A DNA stretch of 64,000 nucleotides, from the NCBI GenBank assembly GCA_036703985.1, contig DATNQN010000131.1, forward strand, positions 1-64,000, read 5' to 3'. The DNA is from Leptolyngbyaceae cyanobacterium. Lineage in GTDB: Bacteria; Cyanobacteriota; Cyanobacteriia; Cyanobacteriales; Aerosakkonemataceae. The position numbers and the translations under genes were made by a program. Shown here piece after piece: positions 46,446-57,000 of this stretch (the stretch's first letter is position 1; every line of letters begins with the position of its first letter). Under the pieces are notes generated by a model. It was not told the origin of the DNA. It searched no databases and saw nothing but the letters and a program-made list of their open reading frames with translations.

Positions 46446-47432
46446 TTAACTAGCCAGATATTCTCGAACATTAGCACGATGACGCCGCAATTGATCGAGG
46501 GCTTGACGTTCTAGTTGACGGACGCGCTCCCGGCTGAGGTTAAGCTGTTCGCCTACTTTAGCTAAGGAAAGGGCATTTCCATCTGCCAATCCAAAACGCA
46601 GGGTCAGCACTTGTCGTTGCTGCGGGGTCAGTTGTTCCAAGAGTTCATCTAAGTCATTGCGGAGGGACTCTTGGGTGATGTAATGCTCCGGAGATGGGCC
46701 TTCGTCTTCCAGCAGGTCGGATAATTCGGTGTCTTGGTTATCCCCTACTCGCACGTCCAGAGAAATCGGCTGACGAGCGATCGTCAAATATTCCCGAATC
46801 TGGCTGGTATCGAGTTCTAAGGCTTGGGCGATTTCGGCGGGAGTAGCGCTGCGACCGAGTTGCTGCGCCAGTTCTCGCTGTACTTTCTTAATTTTATTGA
46901 GTTTTTCGGTGATGTGGATCGGTAACCGAATGGCTCGACCTTGTTGAGCGATCGCGCGGGTGATCGCTTGGCGAATCCACCAATAAGCATAGGTAGAAAA
47001 CTTGTAACCCCGCATGGGATCGAATTTTTCTACACCGCGTTCTAATCCCAGAGTACCTTCTTGGATTAAATCCAAAAATTCTAGATTGCGCTTCTGGTAT
47101 TTTTTCGCGATCGCTACTACTAAGCGTAAATTCGCCTCGATCATCTTTTGTTTGGCCCGTTGTCCCCGTCGGATGGCTTCCCGAAGACCATCTTCGGTCA
47201 TCTCGGTGCGATCGGCCCACTCTTGTTGCGTCGGTTCCCGCTTGAGACTGGTCGCCAAATCGTCCTTCGCTTCCAGCAAAGACATCATTTGCTGCACCTG
47301 CTTACCGTAGACTATCTCTTGTTCGCGGGTGAGCAAGGGGACTCGTCCAATCTCACGCAGATAGGTACGAACCATATCTGCCGTGAATTTTTGGTTGGTA
47401 GTATTATTAGTTTCGGTAGTAACTGTTGGCAT
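46446..47432 (-). CDS. Group 2 RNA polymerase sigma-70 factor
   Basis: 328 residues. Region 1.2 (MVRTYLREIGRVPLLTREQE), region 2 (NLRLVVAIAKKYQ, YKFSTYAYWWIRQAITRAIA, RAIRLPIHITEKLNKI), region 3 and region 4 (LTPQQRQVLTLRFGL, SRERVRQLERQALDQLRRHR). The short N-terminus lacks the large region 1.1 of the housekeeping SigA, so it is a group 2 factor of the SigB/SigD type that cyanobacteria use for stress or diurnal responses. Which subgroup needs a tree. Stands alone with its own terminator. Confidence 0.92.
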   Translation of the reverse strand: MPTVTTETNNTTNQKFTADMVRTYLREIGRVPLLTREQEIVYGKQVQQMMSLLEAKDDLATSLKREPTQQEWADRTEMTEDGLREAIRRGQRAKQKMIEANLRLVVAIAKKYQKRNLEFLDLIQEGTLGLERGVEKFDPMRGYKFSTYAYWWIRQAITRAIAQQGRAIRLPIHITEKLNKIKKVQRELAQQLGRSATPAEIAQALELDTSQIREYLTIARQPISLDVRVGDNQDTELSDLLEDEGPSPEHYITQESLRNDLDELLEQLTPQQRQVLTLRFGLADGNALSLAKVGEQLNLSRERVRQLERQALDQLRRHRANVREYLAS

Positions 47433-48650
47433 GGGTGCGTCTTAACTCTCTAGACAAACAACGAACTGGTGGCTGGAGCGAATCGGAAGAGGAACCAGTA
47501 AGGAAATTTTTTATTCTAACAAAAGCTTAACTACACTGGCTCGAAACGTTCATCTTGCCACAGATGTAGAGCCTGCCTACTCATTTTTTGGCAAAATATA
47601 ATAATCAGGCCGTCTGGGAAAAGCGGATTGGGGCAAAAACCGTGCTTGCCCTGATATGCTTTTGTCCTCCAATCAACAGAAAGGCTTGGCAGTTTTTTGT
47701 GGAGGGTTGGCTTTCTCTTTCCGCCCCTCTATTACGAAGAGGTAACTTCAGCCACTGTTTTTTAGGAAGGATTTTAGTTTTAACTGCCAAAAACCAGAAC
47801 TAATTTCCGCATTAAAACAAAATATGGCTGTTTCCTCACTGACAGATTGACTGAAATTAGAATAAGTCGAAGTCGGTATGACTTTACTAATTTTCATTGT
47901 AGTCAATTAACCCCTTGAAAAGATCGATCTGTTGTAGGAGATCGGAACGAAAACAACACTTTTGTCTGTACTGTTAGATATAATTGCATTGGATTCTCCC
48001 AAAACAGGTATTCAAAATACCAAAACCCGAAGGTAGCATTGTTTCGGCACTAAATTTGTCCTTCTAATCAAGGGCAACTGCTTCCTCCTGGAGAAGTATT
48101 TACCCTATGCGGCGAGAATCGTTTTAAGCATCTGCGGCTGACCTCAGGTGATAAGTGGACTCGACTACGAACCAACAATCCCATCCTCATACGCGGTATT
48201 GAGAATGTCAGGGGTTTAGACAGGAATGAAGGATAAAAGGTTCACTGTTATTATTAATATTCCCCAGATTTGCTGTAAATTATCGTGGCAAACCAGGAGT
48301 TTATCTAGTCCTATTTACAATGATGTATCAACCGTACCCTGACTGAAAAGTCAGAAATACGTGAAAAAACCGAACTTTTTTGGCGGGGTTTACCAGACTA
48401 CCTTGCTTGACTAACGGCTGTAAGTACCGCCAGCCTTGATTTTTCTGCCAAAACACAGGTTTTTACTCTTGCTTGCTTAACCGAAGCGACATTTTTTATT
48501 TTTTAAGCAAGCACTATTATTAGTATACATCATTTTACCTAAAAAGGTAGTAAATTTAAGGGATTTTTAGGGAATGGCGAATGGGGATAGGGCATAAAGC
48601 AGGAGGCAGAATTAACAAAGTTTCCCTTTTCCTCTTCCCTTTCCCATTCC
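47433..48650. other. Long intergenic region with a decayed reading frame
   Basis: 1218 bp. No intact gene. Frames at 47588-47803 (plus) and 47605-47790 (minus) have no family look. A possible degraded coding segment is at 47919-48236, and an imperfect inverted repeat at 48560-48660 lies by the end of the HerA-like gene. No RNA gene recognised. Confidence 0.5.
47919..48236 (+). pseudogene. Possible decayed coding segment, unknown
   Basis: One frame of 105 codons ends at a TAA at 48234, with a single internal TAA at 48051-48053. After the stop it reads ICPSNQGQLLPPGEVFTLCG, ENRFKHLRLTSGDKW and NNPILIRGIENVRGL, which has a protein-like composition. There is no start codon and I recognise no family. 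It may be a relic or chance. Confidence 0.3.
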
Positions 48651-48660
48651 CTAAAATCCC
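48560..48660. repeat. Imperfect inverted repeat at the end of the HerA-like gene
   Basis: GGGATTTTTAGGGAATGG (48560-48577) faces CCATTCCCTAAAATCCC (48644-48660), with a purine/pyrimidine-skewed loop of 66 bp. The right arm overlaps the last codons of the HerA-like gene. It may act as a terminator, though the loop is large. Confidence 0.6.
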
Positions 48661-50387
48661 AGATCGGCTTTAGCAGCATCAGCTGCGGCAAAAACTTCTT
48701 CATCGGAACGTTCTGCCCAACAAGTATCGGCAATTTCTTGATAAAATTTTTCGTCGTAGGGACGGGTACGCACTACTACGGGCATGGGGACGGCGTGACC
48801 GAGGATCAAGGCTTGTTGTTTGGAGTCGAGTTTTGCCAGTACCGATCGCAAACTACCAGCACCAGATACCCCAGTAAAGATGGCATCGATATCTTTTTCA
48901 TCGTTGAGTAAGGCGGTGATCCGAGTACCGATTTGAGACATCACTTCGTTGTCGATCCCGGAGGGACGCTGATCCACGATTAACAAGGTAACGAAGTATT
49001 TCCGCATTTCACGGGCGATGATGCCGAAAATCGTACTTCCCACGATTGCGGGATCTAGGAAGCGGTGGGCTTCTTCGATCGTAATTACTAATTGCTGAGG
49101 GCGATCGATCGGATTTTTAGTTTGCAAGAATAGTTCTGCCTTGCGGACGTATTCTTTATGAATGCGCCTGGTAATCAAATTGGTTACCAACATATAGGAG
49201 AGCATATCCGACTGGGAACCAAATTCGACGACTACGTGCTTACCGGCTTCCAGAGATTGCAAAATGCGACTGACGTAATTATGAGGACAAGTCGATCGCA
49301 TATATTTAAGATTTTCCAATCGGAGGAGTTTCCGTTGCAAGGCCATGATCGAACCTATGTGGCCTTTTTTCTCCTCGCAGAACATCTTAATATCTTCATT
49401 AGTCATGTTCAGCAATTGCAAAATCCAGGAATTGCCAAACTCCCCCCGCAAGATATTGGCATTATCCAGGCTAGCTTCCGATAAACCTAACTCTTGCGAT
49501 ACTAATTTAATATCCTCTACTTCAATTTGGTCGTAACCTAAATAAAGTTCCATCGCATCCCGCACTCCTCGCCGTCTGGTAGATTGGGGATCGAGGGTAT
49601 ACATTTCTACTTGTCCGGGGAATAACTGACGCAAACCTTTGACGGTGCTAAATTGCTTCCCTTCCGAGACAGCTTCCCAACCGTATTCCGAGTGCATATC
49701 GAAAATTAAGTTAACGGCGGCTTGTCTGCGGATGATGCCAGATAATAAAAGTCGGGTGAGGAAAGATTTGCCAGTTCCCGATTTACCAAATACGCCGTTG
49801 CTGCGTTCTACGAATCGATCTAAGTCGATACAAACGGGAACGTCCATATCTAAAGGTTGACCGATCGCGAAATTACGCTTGTGGGGATCGTCTTCCCAAC
49901 CAAACACCGTGCGAAAATCTCGTTCGGAGGCATCGTATACTTGGCTGAAATGACTGGGAATCGTTTTAACCGGGCGCAGATCTACATTTTCGCTGCTTTG
50001 CGCTTGAAATGATGCTAATGCTGCTTTGCCTTCTGCGGGCACTTTTTTGGCAGTTTTACCATTGGGAATGTAAAAACCAGCTGGTTCTGGTGTGGGGGTA
50101 AACATTAACATGGGAGCAAGTTCGATCGTTCCGTAAGTACCGCTACCCGCTAAAACTTCTCGTAAAAAATCATCTTCGATCGCCGGGGGATTAGCCAGAA
50201 TGCGCTGGCTAGAAGTTCCTAATGCCACATCGGTTAACATACAGAAAAAGCGCGATCGCACTCCTTCTACTACCAAAAACTTCCCTACCCGCATATCTTC
50301 GACGATGACATCCGGATGAAGTCGGACTAACAACCCCTCACTCAGGGAACCTTCAATTACTGACCCTAATGGCTGAGTTAAATTCAT
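48651..50387 (-). CDS. HerA/FtsK-type ATPase (DUF87), helicase-like
   Basis: 578 residues. N-terminal beta-barrel (HAS-barrel like, about 1-120), then a RecA-like ATPase with Walker A GKSGTGKS (about 199-206), DMHSEYGWEAVSEG and Walker B QQLVITIEEAHRF (about 431-443), and a RPSGIDNEVMSQIGTRI segment with the arginine finger region. HerA ATPases form hexamers that translocate DNA, often with the nuclease NurA; no nurA is beside it. Start ATG at 50387. Found singly in many cyanobacteria, so it is likely core rather than mobile. Confidence 0.85.
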   Translation of the reverse strand: MNLTQPLGSVIEGSLSEGLLVRLHPDVIVEDMRVGKFLVVEGVRSRFFCMLTDVALGTSSQRILANPPAIEDDFLREVLAGSGTYGTIELAPMLMFTPTPEPAGFYIPNGKTAKKVPAEGKAALASFQAQSSENVDLRPVKTIPSHFSQVYDASERDFRTVFGWEDDPHKRNFAIGQPLDMDVPVCIDLDRFVERSNGVFGKSGTGKSFLTRLLLSGIIRRQAAVNLIFDMHSEYGWEAVSEGKQFSTVKGLRQLFPGQVEMYTLDPQSTRRRGVRDAMELYLGYDQIEVEDIKLVSQELGLSEASLDNANILRGEFGNSWILQLLNMTNEDIKMFCEEKKGHIGSIMALQRKLLRLENLKYMRSTCPHNYVSRILQSLEAGKHVVVEFGSQSDMLSYMLVTNLITRRIHKEYVRKAELFLQTKNPIDRPQQLVITIEEAHRFLDPAIVGSTIFGIIAREMRKYFVTLLIVDQRPSGIDNEVMSQIGTRITALLNDEKDIDAIFTGVSGAGSLRSVLAKLDSKQQALILGHAVPMPVVVRTRPYDEKFYQEIADTCWAERSDEEVFAAADAAKADLGF

Positions 50388-50598
50388 ATGGGAACTGCTG
50401 CGATCGTTAATTGTTGCGGAAAGGGCAAAATGGGGAGAAAGGAATAAACGATGGTTTGCTTATCGATTATCTTACACCGAGAACATAGATTCTACAGTTT
50501 AGATTGAAGAATTAATTAATGTCATTTACTAATTAACCCAAGTTGCTAGTTATGAGTTTAGGCGTTTTAGATCCCTCTTGCATCTTTTTTAAAAAGGA

Positions 50599-50667
50599 AG
50601 ACTTTAAGCTCCGGTTTCCCCCTTAAAAAGGGAGACTTTAAGATCCGGTTCCCCCCTTTTTAAGGGG
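50599..50667. repeat. 34-bp tandem repeat x2
   Basis: Two near-identical units beginning AGACTTTAAGCTCCGGTTTC and AGACTTTAAGATCCGGTTCC lie head to tail, each ending in a CCCCTT...AAGGGG palindromic stretch. Confidence 0.75.
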
Positions 50668-50702
50668 GGTTAGGGGGAATCGATTGTAACTAACAACTTA
50701 CG

Positions 50703-51177
50703 TTAATTACTTAATTCATCGATACTCAACCGTTCTCGACTACCCCAATCTTTTTTTTGTGCGACTGATGCGGCGAAAAATCCCTTGCACCTCTTCTGGA
50801 CTAATCTTCTCACTTCGACTTGTTTGTTCTACAGTTAACTCTTTAACTTTTTCGTAAATATATAATTCGTATCTTTTGCGATAATTCCGCCCCATCTCCA
50901 TCCAATCTAATCTTTCTGTGGAATATTTCTTACAACTATGACAGTAAAATTGACGGCGCGGTACTTGTAAATAAACTGGCTGTCCACATATTGCTCAATC
51001 TCTGACCATAATTGGTCGATTTTGATTGAGTTCATCTGTATATGTTTGGCAATGTGGGCAGAAAATTCCTTTATTTAATAGAGCTAATTTCAGAATAATA
51101 AATTCGGTTTCTTGGCGATATGTAAACACTGTTACATTTGGCAAGTTTAATAGGGCATCTAAATGAAAGTCCATCAT
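50703..51177 (-). pseudogene. ISL3-type transposase remnant (N-terminal zinc region)
   Basis: From the ATG at 51177 the frame reads a zinc-finger and helix-turn-helix lead of ISL3 transposases (KGIFCPHCQTYTDEL, then NRPIMVRD). An in-frame TGA (about 50995) interrupts it, and the same frame continues AICGQPVYLQVPRRQFYCHS, CKKYSTERLDWMEMGRNY and RKRYELYIYEKVKELTVEQT to an A-run where it shifts, ending DWGSRERLSIDEL. The DDE catalytic part is absent. A dead end-piece of an IS. Confidence 0.75.
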
Positions 51178-51207
51178 AGGAATACCAGTTTCGTCAATCT
51201 ATCTGTT

Positions 51208-51280
51208 GAAGATAATTAACCAGCGCTACTTCAATTATGTTTCTTCCTTCACCTCATAATCCGGCTGGTTAATTATCTTC
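51208..51280. repeat. 17-bp perfect inverted repeat
   Basis: GAAGATAATTAACCAGC (51208-51224) and GCTGGTTAATTATCTTC (51264-51280), loop 39 bp. It lies 31 bp upstream of the transposase remnant's start, so it could be a piece of the IS or a hairpin of its own. Confidence 0.75.
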
Positions 51281-51422
51281 ACTTTAATGGCTGGCTCTGA
51301 CTCGTTTGTTACTTATGCTACTTTTTCCACCTTCAACCTGAAAGACCCCTTCCACTAAATATCCAAAGCCCAATTACCCAAGAGAAGACCCATTTTGGTT
51401 GCATATATTTCCAAATAAACGA

Positions 51423-52217
51423 TCACTCTATGTTGATAGTAGTGGGGTTAGTTCCGGTAGTGCTGTTTGTGGATGATAAAGGTTTGCGATATTGCTGATA
51501 GAGCCGATCGCGCCAGTTGAAAAAGGTTTCGTATGCTACGCTATCTGCTAAACCCGGTACTCCTTTACCCTTCAAGCTATCTGGCAGATCCAAATAAGGG
51601 CCATCGGGGAATTTAACGTACATACTCAATCCAGCTACCGCAAAATCTGCCAAGGTAGGATAGTCTGCTACTAAATAAGGTTTATTGAGTAGTAGCAAGC
51701 TAAGGGCTTCTAAGTCTTGTTTGAGGTCTTCTTGGGCTGATTTGATGTCGCTGGGGCCAAAACCAACCCCCGTACCCAACAAATTGAGGATGTCTCCCGG
51801 TAGTGCGCCTACCATTGTTTTGACGAAATCGGGAGTTGTCTTGGGTAAGAAGGAGGTACGGAAAGCTTGACTTTGGCTTAATCCACCAAATAATGCTTTT
51901 CGGCTTTTGAGACCGATCGATTGGTCTGCCCATTCTTCGATTAACAAGCAAAGTCCTCGATGTTCTGGATTGACGGGGATGATGGGACGTTCTGGATATT
52001 TGCGATCGAGATATTTTGCGATCGCCGTCGAATCGCATACGATCTCGCTACCATCTTTCAATACAGGTACTTGTCGCTGCCCGGACATTCTAATCAAGTC
52101 TAGTTGTCCGATCCCTGGCGTTACTTCAATTTTTCGATATGCCAATCCTTTGTAGTCCAAGATCAGCCTTACTTTTTCAGCGTAGTGGGAAATCTCAAAT
52201 TGGTATAACTCGATCAT
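51423..52217 (-). CDS. Glutathione S-transferase family protein
   Basis: 264 residues. N-terminal thioredoxin-like domain (MIELYQFEISHYAEKVRLIL, cis-proline in RQVPVLKDG, the DSTAIAKYLD helix), then an all-helical domain. Conjugates or reduces electrophiles with glutathione. Start ATG at 52217 with AGGAGA about 7 bp upstream. The catalytic serine/tyrosine of this type is probably S10 in ISHYAEK. Confidence 0.85.
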   Translation of the reverse strand: MIELYQFEISHYAEKVRLILDYKGLAYRKIEVTPGIGQLDLIRMSGQRQVPVLKDGSEIVCDSTAIAKYLDRKYPERPIIPVNPEHRGLCLLIEEWADQSIGLKSRKALFGGLSQSQAFRTSFLPKTTPDFVKTMVGALPGDILNLLGTGVGFGPSDIKSAQEDLKQDLEALSLLLLNKPYLVADYPTLADFAVAGLSMYVKFPDGPYLDLPDSLKGKGVPGLADSVAYETFFNWRDRLYQQYRKPLSSTNSTTGTNPTTINIE

Positions 52218-52332
52218 GATGTTTCTCCTAGCTACTTTTTGGCTGTCTTCCAACCAAGTTTAATCTACTTTAGCCATTTGCTATTATTCATTTATTTTTT
52301 TATCATAACGAATCCCTTATCCTTATGAAAAA

Positions 52333-52367
52333 GCAAAAACCCCCAGTTTGGATATGGGGGTTTTTGC
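52333..52367 (-). terminator. Terminator of the GlsB-like gene
   Basis: GCAAAAACCCCC (52333-52344) and GGGGGTTTTTGC (52356-52367) form a 12-bp perfect stem with an 11-nt loop about 30 bp after the GlsB-like stop. It may serve both directions. Confidence 0.85.
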
Positions 52368-52397
52368 TCAAATAATGAAGGTAAAGAAAGTAGTTGA

Positions 52398-52667
52398 TTA
52401 TGCACTTTGACGGGTTAACAAACCCCATAGGAAAATTAGAACCATAGCACCGATGATGGCAAAAGCAATACTAGGAATTGTTAATGCTCCTGCTGTCGCT
52501 CCTCCCGCTGTTCCCAAAAAGAGGTTGCCTAACCAACCACCTACTAAAGCACCTAAAATTCCCAAACCGATCGTCGCGAAAATACCGCCGCCTTGATGAC
52601 CGGGATAGATAGCCTTAGCAATTGCACCGGCAATTAAACCTAAAAGAAGCCAAGCTAAAATACCCAT
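52398..52667 (-). CDS. GlsB/YeaQ/YmgE-family stress-response membrane protein
   Basis: 89 residues of the transglycosylase-associated protein family (PF04226): three hydrophobic helices, MGILAWLLLGLIAGAIAKAI first, GGGIFATIGLGILGALVGGW second, and a final one before TRQSA. Inner-membrane protein linked to stress in other bacteria; the reaction is not known. Good Shine-Dalgarno AAGGAG upstream. Confidence 0.9.
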   Translation of the reverse strand: MGILAWLLLGLIAGAIAKAIYPGHQGGGIFATIGLGILGALVGGWLGNLFLGTAGGATAGALTIPSIAFAIIGAMVLIFLWGLLTRQSA

Positions 52668-54004
52668 TGTTTTTCTCCTTGTTTTTTACGTTTTTTTCTA
52701 GTGATTTCATAATATCAAGTTAAATCAATGGTTACCCTCTATCACAGGGAATATCCATAGGGCATACTTTTGAACGCGAGCGTTTCTTATTTTTATTTGA
52801 AAAGTTAATTTTCCTTTTAAACTTTTATGGCTTATATATTTAGTTAATCTAACCGAAATGTTAGCTTGGTTATTTGATGGAAATTCTCAGTTGTTAAATT
52901 ACTTTCGATATATAACATAAGTTATACAATATCTTACCCGTTAGTATTTTTATGAGATGTCGTTCATAAACATTAGGTTATTACATCAATCTTTTGATAG
53001 AGTAATTTATTTGAAGTTAAGCTTTCAGGCTGTATTTTTTTGGGGTAATCGAGGAAGTTGCTAGTTACTAGTTTTGAGCAATGTTTTTGGCTATAGTGCA
53101 GCATGGTAGAAATGGAGCAGATTCCAGTTACGTGAAATATGGGATAGAAACCAAGTTTCTTCAAAAAACTGGGTTCTGATAGCAGGTAGGTGTACCTAAT
53201 TCACTTGGAAAGCGCTGTAACTCACCAGTGTCATTCTTCCTCTCCCTATCTCCTTACCCATACAGCTAACCCCGCAGGCTTCACCGATCGTACTGATGGG
53301 AAATTTTGGCTGCTAAAATTAGAGATTTTCACCTAAAATCATCAATTATCACGCGCCCTACTCGATGTAACTAGCAACTGAGTTAATACCGATCGAAGTT
53401 AACTCAGCTTCTCCTTTTACCCGTCAGAACGCAAGTAATTCCCAAGGAAATTCAGATGAATACTGAAAATATCAGCCAAAGTTACCCACAACTATTGCTA
53501 TTTCCCGTTGTCACGCACTGGAAAACGCAAACCTTGCAGTATTCTCAATCAAGCTTAAGAAAACCGCTTGACTCAGACCTTGCACCAGCGCTATCACCTT
53601 AGTTTCTTGCAAATAGCTAAACCTGAAAGCCTAGATTTTTCGTAAAGAAACCCGGTTTTTCAGGTCTTGTTGAGAATGGTGAAAGATCTGAGTTGATGAA
53701 CTGCGAGTGAGAGACTTTGGCGTTTCGCGATCGGTAATCCAGCAAATTCCAGTTACCTGAAACCACATTTACCTGGTCTACAGTCAGCTAAAAAAATCTC
53801 CTCTGCCTGAAATTGAGAAAATACCTTTATTAATTCTGACTTTTACTATATTAAATAAATAAGTTAAATTATATAATGACTGACTTTTTAAAGCTTAACA
53901 TTTATGATTAAGGAAATCGGTGCTAAATTAGCGCGTACCATAACTATTTGAAAATTATTTAATAATTGATTAATTTGTAAGGAACCAAAGGAATATAAAT
54001 ATCT
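52668..54004. other. Long intergenic region before the hybrid kinase
   Basis: 1337 bp, AT-rich. Contains repeat A copy 3 (53571-53693) and a degraded AAACCAAGTTTCTTC palindrome (about 53150). A short 48-codon frame from 53456 runs into repeat A and is not called. The hybrid kinase start sits at the end; no RNA gene is recognised. Confidence 0.5.
53571..53693 (+). repeat. MITE-like repeat A, copy 3
   Basis: 123 bp. Ends ACTCAGACCTTGCACC and GGTGAAAGATCTGAGT are inverted with two mismatches over 16 bp. Interior as in the 12.5 kb and 17.5 kb copies. Confidence 0.85.
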
Positions 54005-57000
54005 ATGTTAATAAATTATTTATCCCGAGCGAGCGGAAAAATTCTCAAAAAATTACCATTACAAACAATCATAATTATCGCGTTTGTTTTACAAATTTGC
54101 GTAACTGTCAGTTTGGTTGGTTATCTTTCATTTTACAACGGAAAGCAAGCTGTCAACGATGTAACGCATCAGCTACGCAGCGAGATAACAGCCCGCATTC
54201 AAGCCGAATTCCGTAACTTTTTACAAATTGCTAATTTGCTCAATAAAATCAACCTAAAAGCTATGGAAAGCGGCGTTTTAAAGCCAGAAAATCAGGGATT
54301 TTTAGAGCAGTATTTTTTAAGCCAAATTAAAGAAATACCTGAAATCAATAGGATCGCATTTGCCAACCAAAAAGGAGAAGTAGTTGCGGTGGCAAGGGAT
54401 AAAAGCGGACAACTGCTTATTCAAGTTGCTAATCAACAAACTGAAGGTAATTATCAAATATATGGTGTAGATAAGCAAGGCAATAGAACTACTCTTATCA
54501 AGAGCATTCCTAAATACGACGTTCGCACTCGTCCTTGGTATAAAGCTGCTGTCAAAGCAGGTAAAGCGACTTGGACTGATATTCATTATTCTGTTTCTCA
54601 GGAAACCTTGGGTATTACCGCTACCCAACCCGTATATGACAGAACGGGAAAATTTTTAGGAGTTCTCGGCACGCAATTTACCAATTTGTCTCAAATTAGC
54701 AAATTTTTACAAAATGTCAAAGTTGGCATTAACGGACAAACATTTATTATCGAACGCACTGGGTTATTGGTAGGAAGTTCTACAAACGAACAATTATGGA
54801 AAAATACTGACGATCGCGCACTAGGGCAACGCCAAACAGCTTTTAACAAAAATAATCCTTTAATGGTAGCAATTGGAGACAATTTACGCAAAAAATTTGG
54901 TAGTTTAGCTCGGATCGACAGTAACCAAAAACTCGATTTTACCTATGAAGGTAAGCGAATATTTGTTCAAATAGCGCCTTTGAAAGAGCTACGGGGCATA
55001 GATTGGTTGCTCGTGGTTGTGGTGAGAGAATCGGATTTCATGGCACGTATCGATGCCAATACTCAAAAAACCGTTTTGTTATGTATTTTAGCAACCTTCG
55101 TATCTACTTTTATCGGTATAAAACTTGCTGCGTGGGTGACTAAACCAATTCACCAGCTAAATGCAGCTGCTAGGGGAATTGCGATCGGTGAATGGGATAA
55201 AACTGTAGAGATCGAGCGCTTTGATGAAGTCGGACAATTAGCTAAATCATTTAATCAAATGGCAGGGCAGTTGAAAATTTTGTTTGCCCAAATGCAAGAA
55301 TTAAATGAAGCATTATTTGCTAGCGAACGGCGATTAGAACAATTTTTAGTAGCGTTACCCGTAGGAGTGGCAGTAATTGAAAAAAATGGAACGATTTCTT
55401 ATGCCAATCAGATGGCAAAAGATTTGTTTAACGATCGCAATATTTTGCATACGACTCCTGAAAATAGAGCTAATATTTATCAGCTTTATTTAGGGGGAAG
55501 CGATCGCCTTTATCCTAGCGACAGATTGCCATCAGTGCGGGCGTTGAACGGAGAAACGGTGATAGTTGATGATGTGGAGATTCATCGAGACGGACGGGTG
55601 ATTTGTCTGGAAATGCGAACGATACCCGTGTTCGATCCGCAGGGAAATGTGGCTTACGCGATCGCTGCTTTTCACGATATCACCGATCGCAAACAAGCAG
55701 AAGCTCAACGCCAACAAGCAGAAAAAGCACTGATCGAAAGCGAAAAACGCTATGCAAACTTAGCAAATGCGGCACCTGTCGGGATTTTTCGCACCGATAT
55801 TGAGGGTTGTTGCTTGTACGGAAACGATCGCAGTTTTGAAATGATCGGACTTGAGCGATCGGAATCTATGGGACAGGGTTGGACTAAAAGCTTACACCCG
55901 GACGATCGCGATCGAGCGCTGGCTGCTTGGTTTGATTTAGTTCGCAAAGGCATTCCCTTTAACTGCGAGTACCGATTCGTGCGATCGGACTACACTACTA
56001 TCTGGGTATTCGGGCAAGCTATTCCCGAAAAAGATGCTAATGGTAACATTATCGGCTATATCGGTACGATTACCGACATTACCGATCGCAAACTAGTAGA
56101 AACAGCGCTAAAAACATCAAGATCGAGACTGAAAGATGTACTGGAAAATGCGGCTGTTCTAATTATCAGTCTGCGGCTTTATGAAGATATGACATGGGAA
56201 TACGAATATATTTCTCCACGTTCGGAAGCAATCTTAGGCTTTCGACCAGAAGAGTTTTTAGCAAACCCCAACCTTTGGTCAGAGCGGTTAAAACCAGAAG
56301 ATTTTGCCTATAAAATGATGCCTTTGGAAAGAATGCTGACCGAAAATTACTTAGAGTTTGAATATCGATTTCGTCATAAAAATGGCAAGATAATTTGGTT
56401 AAATGAAACTTTGATCAGAAGAAAGTCTCCCGATGGTAACTATTGGTTAATTACCATCGTAACAAGCGACATTAGCCAACGAAAAAAAGCTGAAAAATTA
56501 CTAGAAAGGTATAATCGTAATTTAGAAAAGCAAGTCCAAAAACGCACGGCTGAATTAGCCAGCATCAATCAACAATTACAGCAAGAAATTACCGAACGCA
56601 AGCAAATCGAAAAAGCTTTGCGTCATAGCGAAGAAAAAACAGCAGCTATCATCGATCATGTGGGAGCGTATATTTATGTCAAAGATTTAAACAGCCGCTA
56701 CATATTTGCTAATCGTTTATACCAGGAAGCATTAGGACTGACTGAAGAAGAAATCATCGGCGCTGATGATTTTCAACTTTTTTCTTTGCAACTAGCTTTA
56801 TCAGCGCTCAAAACTGATAGAGAAGTGATAGAGAGCGCTAATGTAGTTCGTTCCTACGATTTAGGAGGGGTGAATAATGCTGGGAAGCGTTGTTATTATT
56901 TAAATATCAAAGTTCCTTTAAAAACCGAAGAAGGTAATGTTTATGGAATTTGCGGTATTTCCACAGATATTACTGAAATTAAAACAACAGAAGAAGCATT

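Larger units (their letters stand above)
50388..51422. other. Intergenic region with a transposase remnant and repeats
   Basis: 1035 bp. Holds a 34-bp tandem repeat (50599-50667), an ISL3-type transposase remnant (50703-51177) and a 17-bp inverted pair (51208-51280). No intact gene. Confidence 0.6.

Noticed and set aside
47588..47803. Overlapping frames on both strands (71 and 61 codons)
   Set aside because: Neither has a family look or a good start, and one must be the shadow of the other.
53456..53602. 48-codon frame cut by repeat A copy 3
   Set aside because: Too short, unlike any family, and its last codons are repeat sequence; it may be a truncated gene but there is no support.
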